NCBI GenBank assembly: GCA_037176905.1 | Contig: JBBBWG010003137.1 | Coordinates: 4,865 to 31,923 of the forward strand | Direction of reading: 5' to 3' | Source of the DNA: Azolla pinnata | Taxonomy: Eukaryota; Streptophyta; Polypodiopsida; Salviniales; Salviniaceae | DNA: 27,059 nucleotides | Shown here: one piece after another, positions 1 through 12,200 of the stretch | Layout of the letters: the number at the start of each line of letters is the position of its first letter | Position numbering within the stretch: the first letter of the stretch is position 1 | Position numbers and translations under genes: made by a program | Notes under the pieces: model-generated | What the model was told of the DNA's origin: nothing | Database searches by the model: none | What the model saw: only the letters and a program-made list of their open reading frames with translations

Positions 1-59
1 TTTTTCATGGCACATAGATATGTGTTTTGTGTGGACTTTCTGATTTCTGAGAAACACAT

Positions 60-84
<25 letters not shown>
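60..84. repeat. (TA)n microsatellite
   Basis: Uninterrupted TA dinucleotides, about 12 units, followed by CACAG. Confidence 0.95.
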
Positions 85-90
<6 letters not shown>

Positions 91-203
91 CATTTACATG
101 TACCTTCAAATGTAGAGAGAAAGCTAAGCAAGCTGAGCTGCAGGGATGCATCATCAGCACATATGCTTGGGCTCAGCAGTGCATCATGGTCAAGGAAAAG
201 GCT

Positions 204-220
204 ACACACACACACACACA
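204..220. repeat. (AC)n microsatellite
   Basis: About 8 AC units. Another short (AC)n lies at about 1019-1032. Confidence 0.95.
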
Positions 221-550
221 TATACTCTCATATCTATCTGTATATGGCCTGCCATCATCATGCCTGCCTACTATGCCACAGCACTGATGATGAAGAGTGT
301 TTTGGTGATGGCACTACTGATGGATCTCCAGCTGATTGATTGATGGCCATGATGCCCTGTGCTGGTGCTGGTGATGATGCTTTTGTGTGTCATGGAAGCA
401 AATTCATATGCAAGAAAAAGGCTTTTTCATTCACTTCTGTGTTTGATGTGTGTAGTATATTGAAGGTAAATAATTCCCTTGTCTACTACTGATGATGAAT
501 TTGTTTGTGGTTTGGAGTCAAACACTGCTTTTGAGGCATAGTGGTGTGGG

Positions 551-589
551 CATCATCATCATCACCACCACCATCATCATCATCATCAG
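551..589. repeat. (CAT/CAC)n trinucleotide microsatellite
   Basis: Thirteen consecutive CAT or CAC triplets. GATGAT clusters around 285-380 and 680-705 are of the same kind. Confidence 0.93.
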
Positions 590-1382
590 AAAACTGTTGC
601 AGAGATTGATGATGGATCAATTTTGATAGCAGCTGTCAGCTTTCCTCCCCCAACCCCCCCCCTTCTGGTTTTTGCTCTTCACAAATGATGATCATTGATG
701 ATGGATGGAGGTACTGTACACATAAACACATGCTGCCATCACATACATACATGAATGCCTACATACATATATGTACATATGCACACTTACAATGCACATG
801 CATGCATAACAGATCGATAACCTACTTGCACATACACATCCATCCACATGCTTCTCTGACAGTAATTACACATGTAGCAAGCCTATGCATGTAGACAAGA
901 GTAATACACATGCTCTCCATGGTAAAAACAAAAAAAAAACAACCAAGAGGTCTCTGACATGGGGGCACTGTTTAGCTAGATGGGGTAAAAGGCATGAATG
1001 GATATCAATATAGACATAGCACACACACACACAGCATGGCAGGCAGATGGATTCAATACCCCTGGTTTTTGTTGCCTCTTGCTCTCTTATCAAGTCCCTC
1101 AAGAAACAAGTTGGAAGAGATCACGAGTCAAAAGTGTGCTTTTAAGAGAGAGGAATGGCATGGCATGGCATGGACAACAGGTTTGATCGATCAATCGATT
1201 CGTAGAATAGATTGATTGAGAGATGGGACAGTTTTGGACAGTTTTATGTCCGTTGGGACATTGAGTGGGATCGGTTGCGACGATGCCACGGAATCGAGCG
1301 AGCATCGTAGCTCTCGTCGAAACGTACATGCGCGCATAGATGCGAGAGATGAACAAAGAGCCAAAAGGATTGACTTTCTATC

Positions 1383-1663
1383 TAGCTCTGGATTTTGGCT
1401 TGGCTCTAGCTTTGACTCTGCCTCTGGCACTGGCTTTGGCTTGAATACTGGCTTTCGCTTTGGCTCTCACTTTAGATCTTAGCCCTGGGACTTTAGCGAG
1501 ACTTTGGGTCTTGCTTTGGCTTTAGATCTGAGTTTGGAGCTAGATCTGGCTTTGGCTTTGGATCTGCCGGCTCTGCGTTTTTTGCTTTGGCTTCTTTGGC
1601 TTTGATTCTAGCTTTGACTTTGATTCTAGCTTTGGCTTTGATTCTGGCTTTGGCTTTGAATTT
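1383..1663. repeat. degenerate GGCTTT-type hexamer tract with an 18-bp higher-order repeat
   Basis: About 280 nt dominated by hexamers GGCTTT, AGCTTT, GATTCT and GATCTG. At its end are three clean 18-bp units, TTTGATTCTAGCTTTGAC and near-copies at 1601, 1619 and 1637. Because the period is a multiple of three, both strands stay open (Ser/Lys/Pro/Glu-type on minus, Gly/Phe/Ser-type on plus). I treat these frames as repeat by-products. Confidence 0.85.
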
Positions 1664-1966
1664 CTCCCATTTTCATCCCATCCAATTGCCTTCCACCAGC
1701 CGCAAAAACTAGAAATGACGGGAATGTTGCTGTCCAAGACAAAAAACAAAGACACTTATGATAAGTCTCTAAGATCTCACTTTGGATGGGATATGGACAT
1801 GTACTCCGATCGGCTTTATTTCTTGCGATTGGGTTCTTAACAGTAGTGATTAGTTTATGCTGTGATGCTGACCTTGTCAAACCTGCCCTGACCGATTCTA
1901 AACAAAGCCTCGATTAAGGTACTTAATAATCGGGCTTGCTCCCTAACAAGATGCATTGTGTTGTGA

Positions 1967-1988
1967 GGATCCTGCTCATGCAGGATCC
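1967..1988. repeat. short perfect hairpin
   Basis: GGATCCTGC at 1967-1975 pairs exactly with GCAGGATCC at 1980-1988 around a TCAT loop. Isolated; no tRNA or other RNA gene structure is seen around it. Confidence 0.8.
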
Positions 1989-2134
1989 CTGTTCCAAATC
2001 AAGCTGGCAAGCAAGCAATCTTTCTGCAGATGCAGATGTCATAAAGTGGAGTTCGATTACTCTTTTTAAGTTCTATTTAACTAAAGGCAAGCAACATATT
2101 ATATGGTATACTAAACCCTAACATTCGGATCGAA

Positions 2135-2640
2135 TCAGCCCAAACCCATTTTGTCGTACATGTCGCCCATAAATTCTAAGGTTTGCCAATGCTTAGAGAA
2201 TCTCACAATGCTAAAAAGCGTGAGGGCAGAGTAAGTTTACAATCACCATATTTGTGATTGTATCTCAAGTAGATTATTGATCCTAATCCAATCGTTCAAT
2301 GGAAGTCTGCCACCCCAAAGATTATAGACATTCATCAATAATCATACCTGATCAAGAAATAAGTTTCCCATAGTTTCTGAAATCTCGTGACGAGTAGAAA
2401 GACGATCATGCGAGCTCCCTTCAAAATGATCGAAAGTATGAATCGAATACATATGCCATTTTACTGATATGAGATAAAACTCCAAAAAGCATGTTCTAAC
2501 AAGTCACCATGGGAAGCCATTAAAGAAGATATATCATGGAAACGAACTGCAAGCAAGAAAGAGCATTAAACCGATTGGTGTGGTGTCAAGCCAGTCACTC
2601 TACAAATTCCACAATAGTTTGTACGGATCCCGAGCTTCTT
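2135..2640 (-). pseudogene. candidate 3' exons or gene fragment of unknown identity
   Basis: Three minus-strand stretches read as protein and join in phase. The first is ALKCEESLKKLGI with possible donor C|GTACAA near 2624. The second, 2418-2348, reads SSHDRLSTRHEISETMG then NLFLDQ, between acceptor TTTTGAAG and donor GTATGA. The third, 2191-2135, reads HWQTLEFMGDMYDKMGLG then TGA, after acceptor TCTCTAAG. I do not recognise the protein. No clear upstream exon or start is found before the UPL 3' end near 3070, so it may be a small gene, a decayed fragment or chance. An overlapping plus-strand 90-codon frame at 2536-2808 is the alternative reading. Confidence 0.28.
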
Positions 2641-2865
2641 GAGACTTTCCTCACATTTGAGAGCTGCTTCAATCAGGCATCTTCAAGAAATAATTACGAC
2701 AGCATTTCACCGACATCAAATACCGCAGCAGCAATGCATAGGCGTCGGTTATTGAATCATGCGGCAACGTTTTACATATTCCAAAGGTCCAAAAATGTTG
2801 CAATGTGACAGTCATTCAACCATTGGCTTTCAGGTTGATATACACTGAGCACAAGAATAGAGATA

Positions 2866-2888
2866 CAGATAGATAGATAGATAGATAT
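2866..2888. repeat. (GATA)n microsatellite
   Basis: About five GATA units followed by TATATC, between the candidate fragment and the UPL 3' end. Confidence 0.9.
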
Positions 2889-3097
2889 ATCAATTAGGTT
2901 GAGCCAAAAACATGATTCTAGAGTAGGCTCATCCTGTCATATAACCGAATCAAATCTTATGCACACTCAAATCTCATTGTTTCTTATCGAGATCTATACA
3001 CATTCTCTGGAAAGGGGCTGTATAATTTAGTTACCTGGGGTCACCACCGAATCGGTATATTCCTCTGTGACTGCAGAAATGCTCCTCCAACTTGTAA

Positions 3098-3103
3098 TTT
3101 ATT
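3098..3103 (-). terminator. poly(A) signal AATAAA for UPL
   Basis: On the gene strand GGGAATAAATTAC lies about 193 nt past the TGA stop at 3296, after a TGTAA-containing, T-rich stretch typical of plant 3' ends. A cleavage site near 3070-3085 would give a 3'UTR of about 210-230 nt. A single canonical hexamer is weak evidence, but its place is right. Confidence 0.5.
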
Positions 3104-3295
3104 CCCTCTGGAGATAAGACTGCAAACTGACCTTCCCACCTCCAGATTTACAAACCCGATCTTTTCTACACACCAACACGATAAGAATATCTCGTCAAAA
3201 CAGCCTCCGGAAACAAAAAAAAGAAAACGCGGGCCCAAGAAAACATTTCTCACAAAACACAAACCTACAGATAGTGATCTCCGTGAACCGATCGA

Positions 3296-6200
3296 TCATC
3301 CAAAACCAAAACCTTCACTGCCTTCATGAATTGCCAGTAGCAGCCTTTCCTGCAGCTGATCTTTCGAGAAGTACTCAGGGAGATCCAGCTGGTTAAAACT
3401 GTTTAAAACAATCGCGATAAGGAGCAGCAGGACATGGGGTCACACAAAATGGAATGAACAAATCCATAGAAAAATTGCCAGCGGCAAAAGGCACATGTAC
3501 TGCCACTAAGATTGGCATATCCAAGCGAAACATTCATGCCATCACATACCATGTGTGAGCAGATGGAAGTCTCTTTGGTGCTCCATATGCCTTATGAATT
3601 TGAAATTTCTGTGCCCCGGAGACACCCTGCAATGCCTTAAAGCCTTCCAAAGGTACCTGAAGAGGGCAAAGAATTTATGACTCATGTTTCTAGTACAAAA
3701 AATATTTATGACTCATGTTTCTGGCACAAAAGATAATATCTTCCCATTATAGCACAGTATCTTTATGCGAATATCTAAGCATAACACCCATATGTCATCA
3801 TATGAGATAGTCATATATATCCTTACGACCCACCTTAGATGTTCCAGTTATAAATTGCAGCAAGCGAGCTGTATCTTCCTTGCTGAATGTTTGCACAACT
3901 TCCCAAAACCACTGTACCACAGGAGATGCAGCTGTATAACCAGTGTACTCTGTATTTGCCTTCAGGTCTTCCACTGCAAGAGAAAGGATACATCAACATC
4001 TGTAAAAGGCCAGGATGGCAATGAAGTACCAAAGACGAGATGTACAATATATTAGTATTTACTTACAGTCTATTTCAGGCAGACCACTCATCAACAGCTC
4101 CAGTTCTTTATCATTGAATATGGAGATCAGATCCTTTGAAATAAGTTCATTAAATCCCTCCAGGAATGCATTGATCTGTGGCCTTATTGCAGTCGTCAAT
4201 CGATGTTCAGCAACCAAATCTACATATTCATGCTTATTTTCTTCCGTCACTCTGATGTTTCTGCCCCCGGGAATAAGTTCATGATCTGTAACCTGCAATA
4301 TTAAGATGGACACGCTAAATTTCCAGGAACATGCAATGAAATCCTAGTGCAAGATGAGCCTGGCTTGCTTTCTACAGCATCCACCAATAGTGTGATTTGA
4401 AAACATTACAAGGTGATAACTTGGATGCTATACTCAAAGCACCACCAACAAAGATGGTTGAGCACACACATTCACACATTGGTCTCGTATAGAGACTTCC
4501 CCCTACGGAGGACACCCATTAGGTCTCTTTGTTGTACACTCAAAACTTATAATCCAATTCAGTACATAATATATAATACAGACAGCTAGGAAAGAACAAA
4601 TCACAATCTCAGCCCAAAAAGAACTTGAAGACATAGGACTAAAAACACCGATACGGAAAACCACAGTAAGTTCCATCTTAAAAATCATTACAGAAGGACA
4701 CCTGCAAACTTTGATGAAAAAACATAGCTCCATACATAACACATTTGCAGAAAATTCTCAAGATGCCAACTCAGAATGAAACATCCTGATGAAATTTATG
4801 CATAGTTGACATAAAACATTGCTTTTTTTTAATGCTCCTACACATGTAAATTAAAACAGCTTTCCCACCAGGGAGAAATAAGCTTCATAGTAACATACCT
4901 CAGTTATTTCGTATAGAATATGTTTCTCCTCATCAGCATCAATACTGAACGTAAGGCCAAGAATATCATTTACAACATTCTGAAAAACCAAGAAATGTTA
5001 ATCCGCAGTAGACAATGAAGACAGCTTTTAGACAGCAACAATCTCATACCTCAAGAACCCATATCAAACTCTTATAGAAGTCTGGATCAACAGCTTCAAT
5101 ATCATGGTAAGTCACTTTCACTCCCAGTATATGTTTATAAAAAGATCGAGTAAAATAAACATCAAGAAGCTGACCATCAAACAGAGCTTTAGCAACCTGG
5201 AAAATGGAACATATTAAACCAAATAAGCCACGTATCATTACATTTCTGAAACATTAACAAAGCGACAATTAGCTAACTTACCACACGCCCCACAAACTTG
5301 AAGTATGATAGGTGCTCTGTCTGATACACTGAATTAGGATTAGGTTGAAAAGAAGATTCATTGCCTACAGTAGTGAAGAGCAGGGCACCCTTATCAAAAA
5401 CGACTCTTGATAGTAACTGATACCATTCCCTGGTTAGGCCACCGGCATCTATACCCTCCTCTCCTTGAAACTGCACTGTAAGTCGTCCCTTCAGTTCATC
5501 AGAAGTTCTCATTCTCAATTGGTTGTACGAATCTTCCAGAACATATGCTCGTCTAACTGTTATTCGTAATGGAGAATAATGTTGCTGTTCATGTTGATGT
5601 CTGATGCGGGACCTGAAATAAGCCCTCTTATTATCGAAATCTATCAGCCTGGGAGTTTTTAAGAGTAGAGAAAGAGATTTCTCCAACAATCCTGGATTCT
5701 GCCTTATAAACGCATTGAGCAACCGTCTATGTTTATCAGCAAATCTAACAAATGTAACACCCTTGTCATCAACCTTCTGTTGGTGCATGGAAGTGGACTT
5801 GCCTATAGATGCAGAACTTGCAATCTCTTTCCTTTCACAAGCTGTTGAAGTAAGAAGCTCATTATTTCCTTGAGATGCAGGAGGTGTTCTTAACTTATCA
5901 CACAAAACAAAAAATCCCTCAATGAATGGCAAAACCCTTTGGGTTCCCGGAGAGAGAGGTGGGACTGCTGCAGTACTCCCACCAGATGCCAATGTAGCAG
6001 AAGAAGAGACAGGTGTAACCAATTGGCTCTCTATCTTTTTAGAACACGTGCTAAGAGCCTGCCACAAGGGCTCAATGGTCATATTCAAATCTCTGATCAC
6101 AGAAAGACATCCATCTTCATCTTTATCCAACACATTGACTTGATCGTCCTCCTTTGTCGTTGTATCTGATGCTTTCAAAGAGCTCAGAGTACCAAGAACC

Positions 6201-9200
6201 CTTAAAATAGCTGCTCCAGCCATTGAATTCGGACTAGTCACTGCACCATCTCCATCACCAAGTGCTTCGAGTTCTTTTATAGCAGATCCACTTAGCTTCT
6301 GTGCAGCTTCTGCTAGTTTTACTATAAATAAGTGCCGATGAGGTGGCGCAATATCAGCAATCTTCGTCAGCACCTCTGATACTCGAGTGTATGCCAGGTC
6401 AGAAATCCTATGAACAAAATTCAACTTACATATCAGGCAGCCTATAAATCTCGTCACTAACTCAACAGCGTACTAACATAACATAGGGCATACCCTTCCT
6501 GAGCAAGAAGCAAGCACAATTTCCAAAGTTCATCGCTCGGAAGATGAAGAAAGATAGTGAGGGGATCTATTTTTTGTTCTGATTTCGAGGTTGACATGTC
6601 CAAATCTTCACCCTGTGGATTGATCTCACTAGGCCTAATTTCTGGATTTGTCGTACTACTGCCTTCTGAACTATCAACAGCATTATCATTTTTTGAGGGA
6701 GGGGTACCACCTTCTGTTTTTTTTTCACCATCCTGGATAGGCTCTCCAGTAGAGTCTCCAGCCTTGGTGATAACAACTTCAATCAGACCCAATACCTAAT
6801 GTAATAAACATGTAAACAATTATGTTTCAAATAATGGAAATTTTTTATATTCTCTAATTACTCCAAATGCTCCTGAGTTTTGGATCCCCAACTGCACTTC
6901 AGCAACAGCTTAAGTGCAAATTATTGTACAATCAAGATTTACGTGGTTAAGGTAAACTTTTCCATATTTTTTAAATTTGAAAAACGGCTCCCAGGTAAAA
7001 ATGGAGACTGGCACATTTTGGAGCAATAAAGAAATGTTCATGGGTACTTGACGCTTACAAGGCAAACTTTCAGAAAATGTAAGAGAAGCTACCTGCTCCA
7101 GATGTGCACTGCTTCTAGAATAGAGTGGTTGATTAAGTAGCTTCAAGAGGAGAATTAGCGGAATCTGTTCTTTGAAACTTTCAGAGGAAGAACCTTTCAT
7201 CATTTCGTCATCTACATTATCTACTTTCCTTTTACCTTTCTCTTTTACATGTTCTGAAACCTGAACTATCCCTTCAAGTCTTGTCTTCATCCCAAAATAA
7301 AGAAGCAAGCTAGCAACTAAAGATTGGTGTTTTGCCAGGTAGGTAAGTATCTCCAATATGCGACGGGAAACAAGAGGAGGGACCCCTAGAAATAAAGAGA
7401 GCATATGTAATCAGCGAAAATGCGCATAGACAGGAGAAAAACATGTCCCACTTCATTTACCATTAGAAATTTGAGGCCTTGCATAGACAACATTTGATAG
7501 ACAACCATAGAGCCGATGCGATGGTGCTCCATCTGCAGACAACCCATTACTGGAGTATTTTTCAGCATCAGGTCTCAGCATATCCAGCAAGAGATGAACT
7601 AGAGTAGCACACGTAAGACTATTGGAACAGAGATTATACAGCAATCGCTGTAAGATTCCTTTTCCTAAAGGCTGGAAAATATGAATGGAAGATAGAGAAA
7701 ACCATAACAGAATCAGAAACGGTTGAAATAACCAAGGCAGCATCAAATTACACAAGTTAGGAGTAAATCAAACCTGAGCAAGCCGAAGCAACCGCAAAAT
7801 AGCCTTGAGGCTAGGGGTATCAACAAGAAGTTTTCCATCTTCACCTTTCCCTTTTTTCCCAATAGATGATATACCTGGTTGTGATCTCCGTCCTGATTCA
7901 AAGTTATGACTATCTCCCACAGCTCGGTCTATAGCAGCAGATATTCCTCTAGAACCAATGATATTGATGCCATCACGCCTACCCCCAAGTCTTTGTGATA
8001 AGCCAAAAATATTGTTACGCGATTGAATGTGGCTCATAGCTCTTTCACGAAGCAATCGAGCCTCAGCCAGGAGTGCAGGAGGAAGACCAGAAAGCACAGA
8101 TTCGGACGATGTTAAAAGTACCTACAATCCAGATAAAAAATTTTATACACAAAAAATGAGCAAACGGAACATATTGAACAAATTAAGAGCAAGACATTTG
8201 ATACCTCTTCTCTAAGCTCTGCTGGAAAAGTAGCAATAATAGATGCACTATCCATATCAACTGGATGCCCTTCTAGAAATTGAGATTGAAGTAGCTGTTG
8301 AGTTCGCTGTTGTGCAAGAACTTCAGCTTGGATTTCTGGAGGTAATGCTGCAAGGAACTCTGGATCAATATCTTCAACAGTAGAAGGAGGCTGGTGATCC
8401 TCTGCCCTGGTTCCTGTTTGTTGAGAACCCAAAACTTCGGCACGCAAATCTTGTGGAAGAGCCTCCAAGAATGTCGGATCAATTGAGTTCAAAGAAGCAT
8501 TAATTGCTTGCTCACCATGCAACAAATCCTCCCTCCCTCCTGTCTCCTCAACACGTCCTGACGGACCAGATTCTGTGTCTCTCGGTTCAGAGATACCAAG
8601 CGAGGATCTAATATCCATTGCTTCACTATCTCTGCTTTGAACATCAACTTGTGGAAGTCTTTCTCTTGTTCCAACAGCCATATTCGTAGCCTCATTAGCT
8701 GGATGGATTATTCCAACCCTATCTGCAGCAGATCTATCACTTTCATCATGGCCATCAGCACTACCTATCTCCACTTCTAAGCTTCGTAGACTCTCTCCAA
8801 CTGTAGCTCCACTACCACTACTGTCCTGACTCGCAGCCTCTATATCTTTTACAGATGATCCAGCTGTCTCATCTTGCATCTGCACATCGAGACCTGCATT
8901 ATTGGAATTCTGATCATCTCTTCGTCCTTCCCCTGAATTAAGTGCATTGAGAGATGAACCCTCATTTTCATTAAGAAGAGTATTCTCTTGAGGAAGTTCA
9001 TTATTATGTTCAGCATTAGCTCCTCCACCAGTAGACAGCTCTACAGTGCCAACAGTCATCTCTAGAGAATCGCTAGGTCTGTTAGAAGATTGATCCCCTG
9101 AATTTGAAGAAGAAAAACGTGACACAAAATGTTCTTCAAAAGCTTGTGCCAGAGCCGCATTTGCAGCTCCTCCCTGAAATTCACCATCATCTGTCCAGCT

Positions 9201-12200
9201 ACTAAGTTGCCCATCAGCTCTGCTATTTCTCCTTCCCGCTCTAGGCAACATGGGTATATCTAAGAATATGCTATCTTGGCCAACAACACGATCCCTAAAA
9301 ATGCCATCTCCTCCATGATCGTTCGTTGTACTATCATACCAAGTATAAAGTCTAGAGGAATCCAAACTACCACTCAAAACTGAATTAGGGGCTCTGAATA
9401 CATTTCCTCCTGTTGACACCCAAGAGGAAGATATAGATAACCCACCTGATCCTGGCAAATTTGTCCGATTTAAAAGCGGATGGCGAGTGTTCCGGGTAGT
9501 TTCAGTTCCTGCTCTCTCAAAAACCATGTAAGCGGCAGACCCACGACGACCTGAACCACCACGAGGGCGGAATGCACCAAAGAGTTGTTCAAAGTTCATG
9601 GCTTGGAGCGGATCGATGGTAGAGTCCTGATTACCTGCATCTGTATGCCCCAGCACTTCAATATGATTAAAGCCATTTACCCCATCTCTCCATTGCACTC
9701 CAATGATGCGGTTCTCACGCCATTCTTCCTCATCCTCTTCATCTTCTTCTGCCATATCCTCATCGTACTCCCCTTCCAGCTCATGTTCATCAGGATCTTC
9801 TGCATCTGTATCTGCAGGTGACAAAGCAACCTCATCCTCTAGCTCATCCTCATCTTGTTCATCTTCCTCACCGTCATCCTCTTCTCCAGCATCTCCATCC
9901 ATATCTTCATCATCTTCATCATCCTCATCATCATCCTCATCCTCATCCTCACCTAGATCGTCTACCCCATTATCCATTCGAAAATTCATGGCAGCTGCAA
10001 CATCCCCTATGACTTCATCAGCATCATGCATAAATTCTTCCGCTCCAGCTTCTAAGTTTGCATCATCTTCATCTTCATCTTCATCCTCATCCTCATCCTC
10101 ATCCTCTTCCTCTTCCTCATTTGGATCCTGATCTAAGCCCGTTTCATGATCCAGCTGTTCATCATGGACTAAAATAGCTCTGATCGCCATTTGCAAGTCT
10201 CCTCTTAATGATCCCCTGCTTGATCCATGAAGAATACCATCATTGCGAGGGGCATCAGACAACTGTCCATTTGGCAGGAAAACACCATTTCCAGCGTCAT
10301 TAATATGCTCTAAATTCTTTTTTGAATCAGCTATAAGCATATGGTCACCTAAACTCGCAGCTCGTGTCAGTGCTTCAAGTGCTTTTGCAATTCCACTGAC
10401 AAGTTTGGGAGATTCTGGATGGTCCAAGTCAATCAATTGCAACAGTGTAGTAAGAGCCTGCACCATATCTGTTTCAAGCATTCCTCTCGCCATATCAGTT
10501 GATATACCAGGTGCTTGCCCAGCACTGGTAGACGTGTGTGATAACAGAACTGTGTTCAAAAGATCAACAAAAGCACGCATTTTCTTGTCAGGAGGTTGTG
10601 AACCTTCCTGACCACTTGGTCCTGGAGAAATTGCTGCAGAAGAAAGCGATCTAGAAATTTCTGAAAACAATCGCCTCCTACCTTCAGCTGATCTTATGCA
10701 AACAGCAACAAGGAATTGAACAGCTTTTCCTGAAAGTTTTTCTATCAGCTCATTCTCAGGTAGTTTTTCGTCTCCACCAGAGCTAGTATTTGGTACCAGC
10801 TTATGGAGAATGCCATGCAGGAAACCACCATGACCAACAGACTCTGCATTAGCAGAGTTGAAAGAACTTCTTCCCTGGCTGGCCTCAGTGTCATAACGCA
10901 CTAGAACATTCGAAGCAGCAGAGTACATGAGAATGATATCTGTAATCAGCTTCAAAATGAACGTTACTTTCTCCAGTCTAGCAATAGATTCTGAAACATA
11001 AGATTTTTCTGAAGTCCCTGTATCATCAACTTCTGCTTTTCCCTTATCCTTCGTGACTACTTCATCAACCTCCATAGCACTGGAAATGGTTGGCACAGAT
11101 ACTTTTTCTGAGGGTACAAACTTATTGATTATATCAAGGAGCTGCTCCAGTACATGTGAAAAACTCTGGGGGACCTTTTTGTGACCCTTCAATAGTTTGG
11201 ATCCTTCAGAAGTTCTTGAACCAATAGCATTTTCATCAAGGGCTTTCAATTTCTCCTTCTCTTTTTCTTTCTCAAGCCCCTTTTCTTTTTCTTTTTCTTT
11301 TTCTTTCCCTTTCTCCTTTTCTCTCTCTTTTTCTTTTATTTTCTCCTTCTCTTTTTCCTTATCCTTGGCTAAAACCACATATGACCTTCCCCCAGATTCT
11401 TCAATTTGGCATACTGCAGCAGCAGCTTGCATAAAAATAACAGGATCTCTTGCCACAACTCTTGCCATTGTCGTTAAGAACGTTCTTGGAGAGAGAAGAT
11501 TATTGTGACGACTAAGTGACGCTGTCAGTGTATGACGGATTTGTGATTCCATTGCCTGTTGGAGTGTTTGAGGATCCTCAAGGAGATGACGAATTATGGA
11601 TGCACTTACACTTTCAAAGCCAGGAAAACAACTTATGGGAATAGATAGTAACGATGCAAGTCCACCGGCATCAAGAAATAGCATAGCCATAGCATAAACT
11701 TTTGTAAGCCTTGAACATAATGGAAGTATTGCCTGAGCAGTAGCTGCAAAAAATGGCATAGCCAAAAGGTTGCAAGCAATTGTCAGTGTCCTCTTCTGCT
11801 CTTCTTCTGTCATATAACCTGCAGGTTTCCCCAAGATAGCCTCCCAAGAATTTTTGTGTGTTACCTCAACATCGCTGGAACCTTTTTTGTCTACAGTCAT
11901 TACAGCAACATCAATTGCAGTCTCTTCAGATCTGACCGCTGTATTTTGTGTTGCCGAATCAAGCTTAGGTTTATGTTGCAACATAAAATCAAGGATAAGC
12001 AGCAATGCAGTAACCCATTTTGGTGGACTTGATTTCTGTCCACTGGTTACAGTTGGCTTGAAAGATCCAAGGGCATCAAGTGCTATATTCACTATCCCAC
12101 TTTTCGCAGCAATTTCTCTTGAAACCGTGTCTTCTAACAGGATCAATGACAATAAGTGTGATACAGTTGATTTAGGACATGAATCACTCATAGAATCCTC

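Larger units (their letters stand above)
1..2134. other. repeat-rich intergenic region downstream of UPL
   Basis: No gene is supported here. The region holds microsatellites (see separate entries), a CATA/TACATA-rich stretch at 735-860 resembling that upstream of UPL, a pentamer run of ATGGC at 1155-1173, GATC/GATT runs near 1186-1220, and the hexamer tract at 1383-1663. The reading frames in it are short and follow the repeats. Confidence 0.7.
3296..5554 (-). other. UPL1: HECT catalytic domain coding region (six exons plus end of exon 9)
   Basis: Begins near [16 protein letters not shown] (residue 3419) and includes [77 protein letters not shown] and [17 protein letters not shown]. It ends with the active-site stretch [16 protein letters not shown] and the terminal EGFGFG. 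Cys3743 is the thioester cysteine by alignment with all HECT ligases. Its codon TG|T is split by intron 14 (phase 2), between 3550 and 3398. All catalytic-lobe landmarks are intact, so the enzyme should be active. Confidence 0.95.

Noticed and set aside
551..589. Repeat array as CRISPR-like structure (also 23345-23832)
   Set aside because: Eukaryotic microsatellite/minisatellite with no unique spacers.
2040..2075. Possible tRNA T-arm (GAGTTCGATTACTC followed by T run)
   Set aside because: No matching A box, anticodon arm or acceptor stem upstream.
4503..4742. Minus-strand 79-codon frame within UPL intron 11
   Set aside because: Lies wholly within a GT-AG intron, hydrophobic by AT-rich composition, no family resemblance.
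9703..10131. Plus-strand 142-codon Ser-rich frame
   Set aside because: Exact antisense of the Asp/Glu tract in UPL exon 4; the UPL frame is conserved on both sides.
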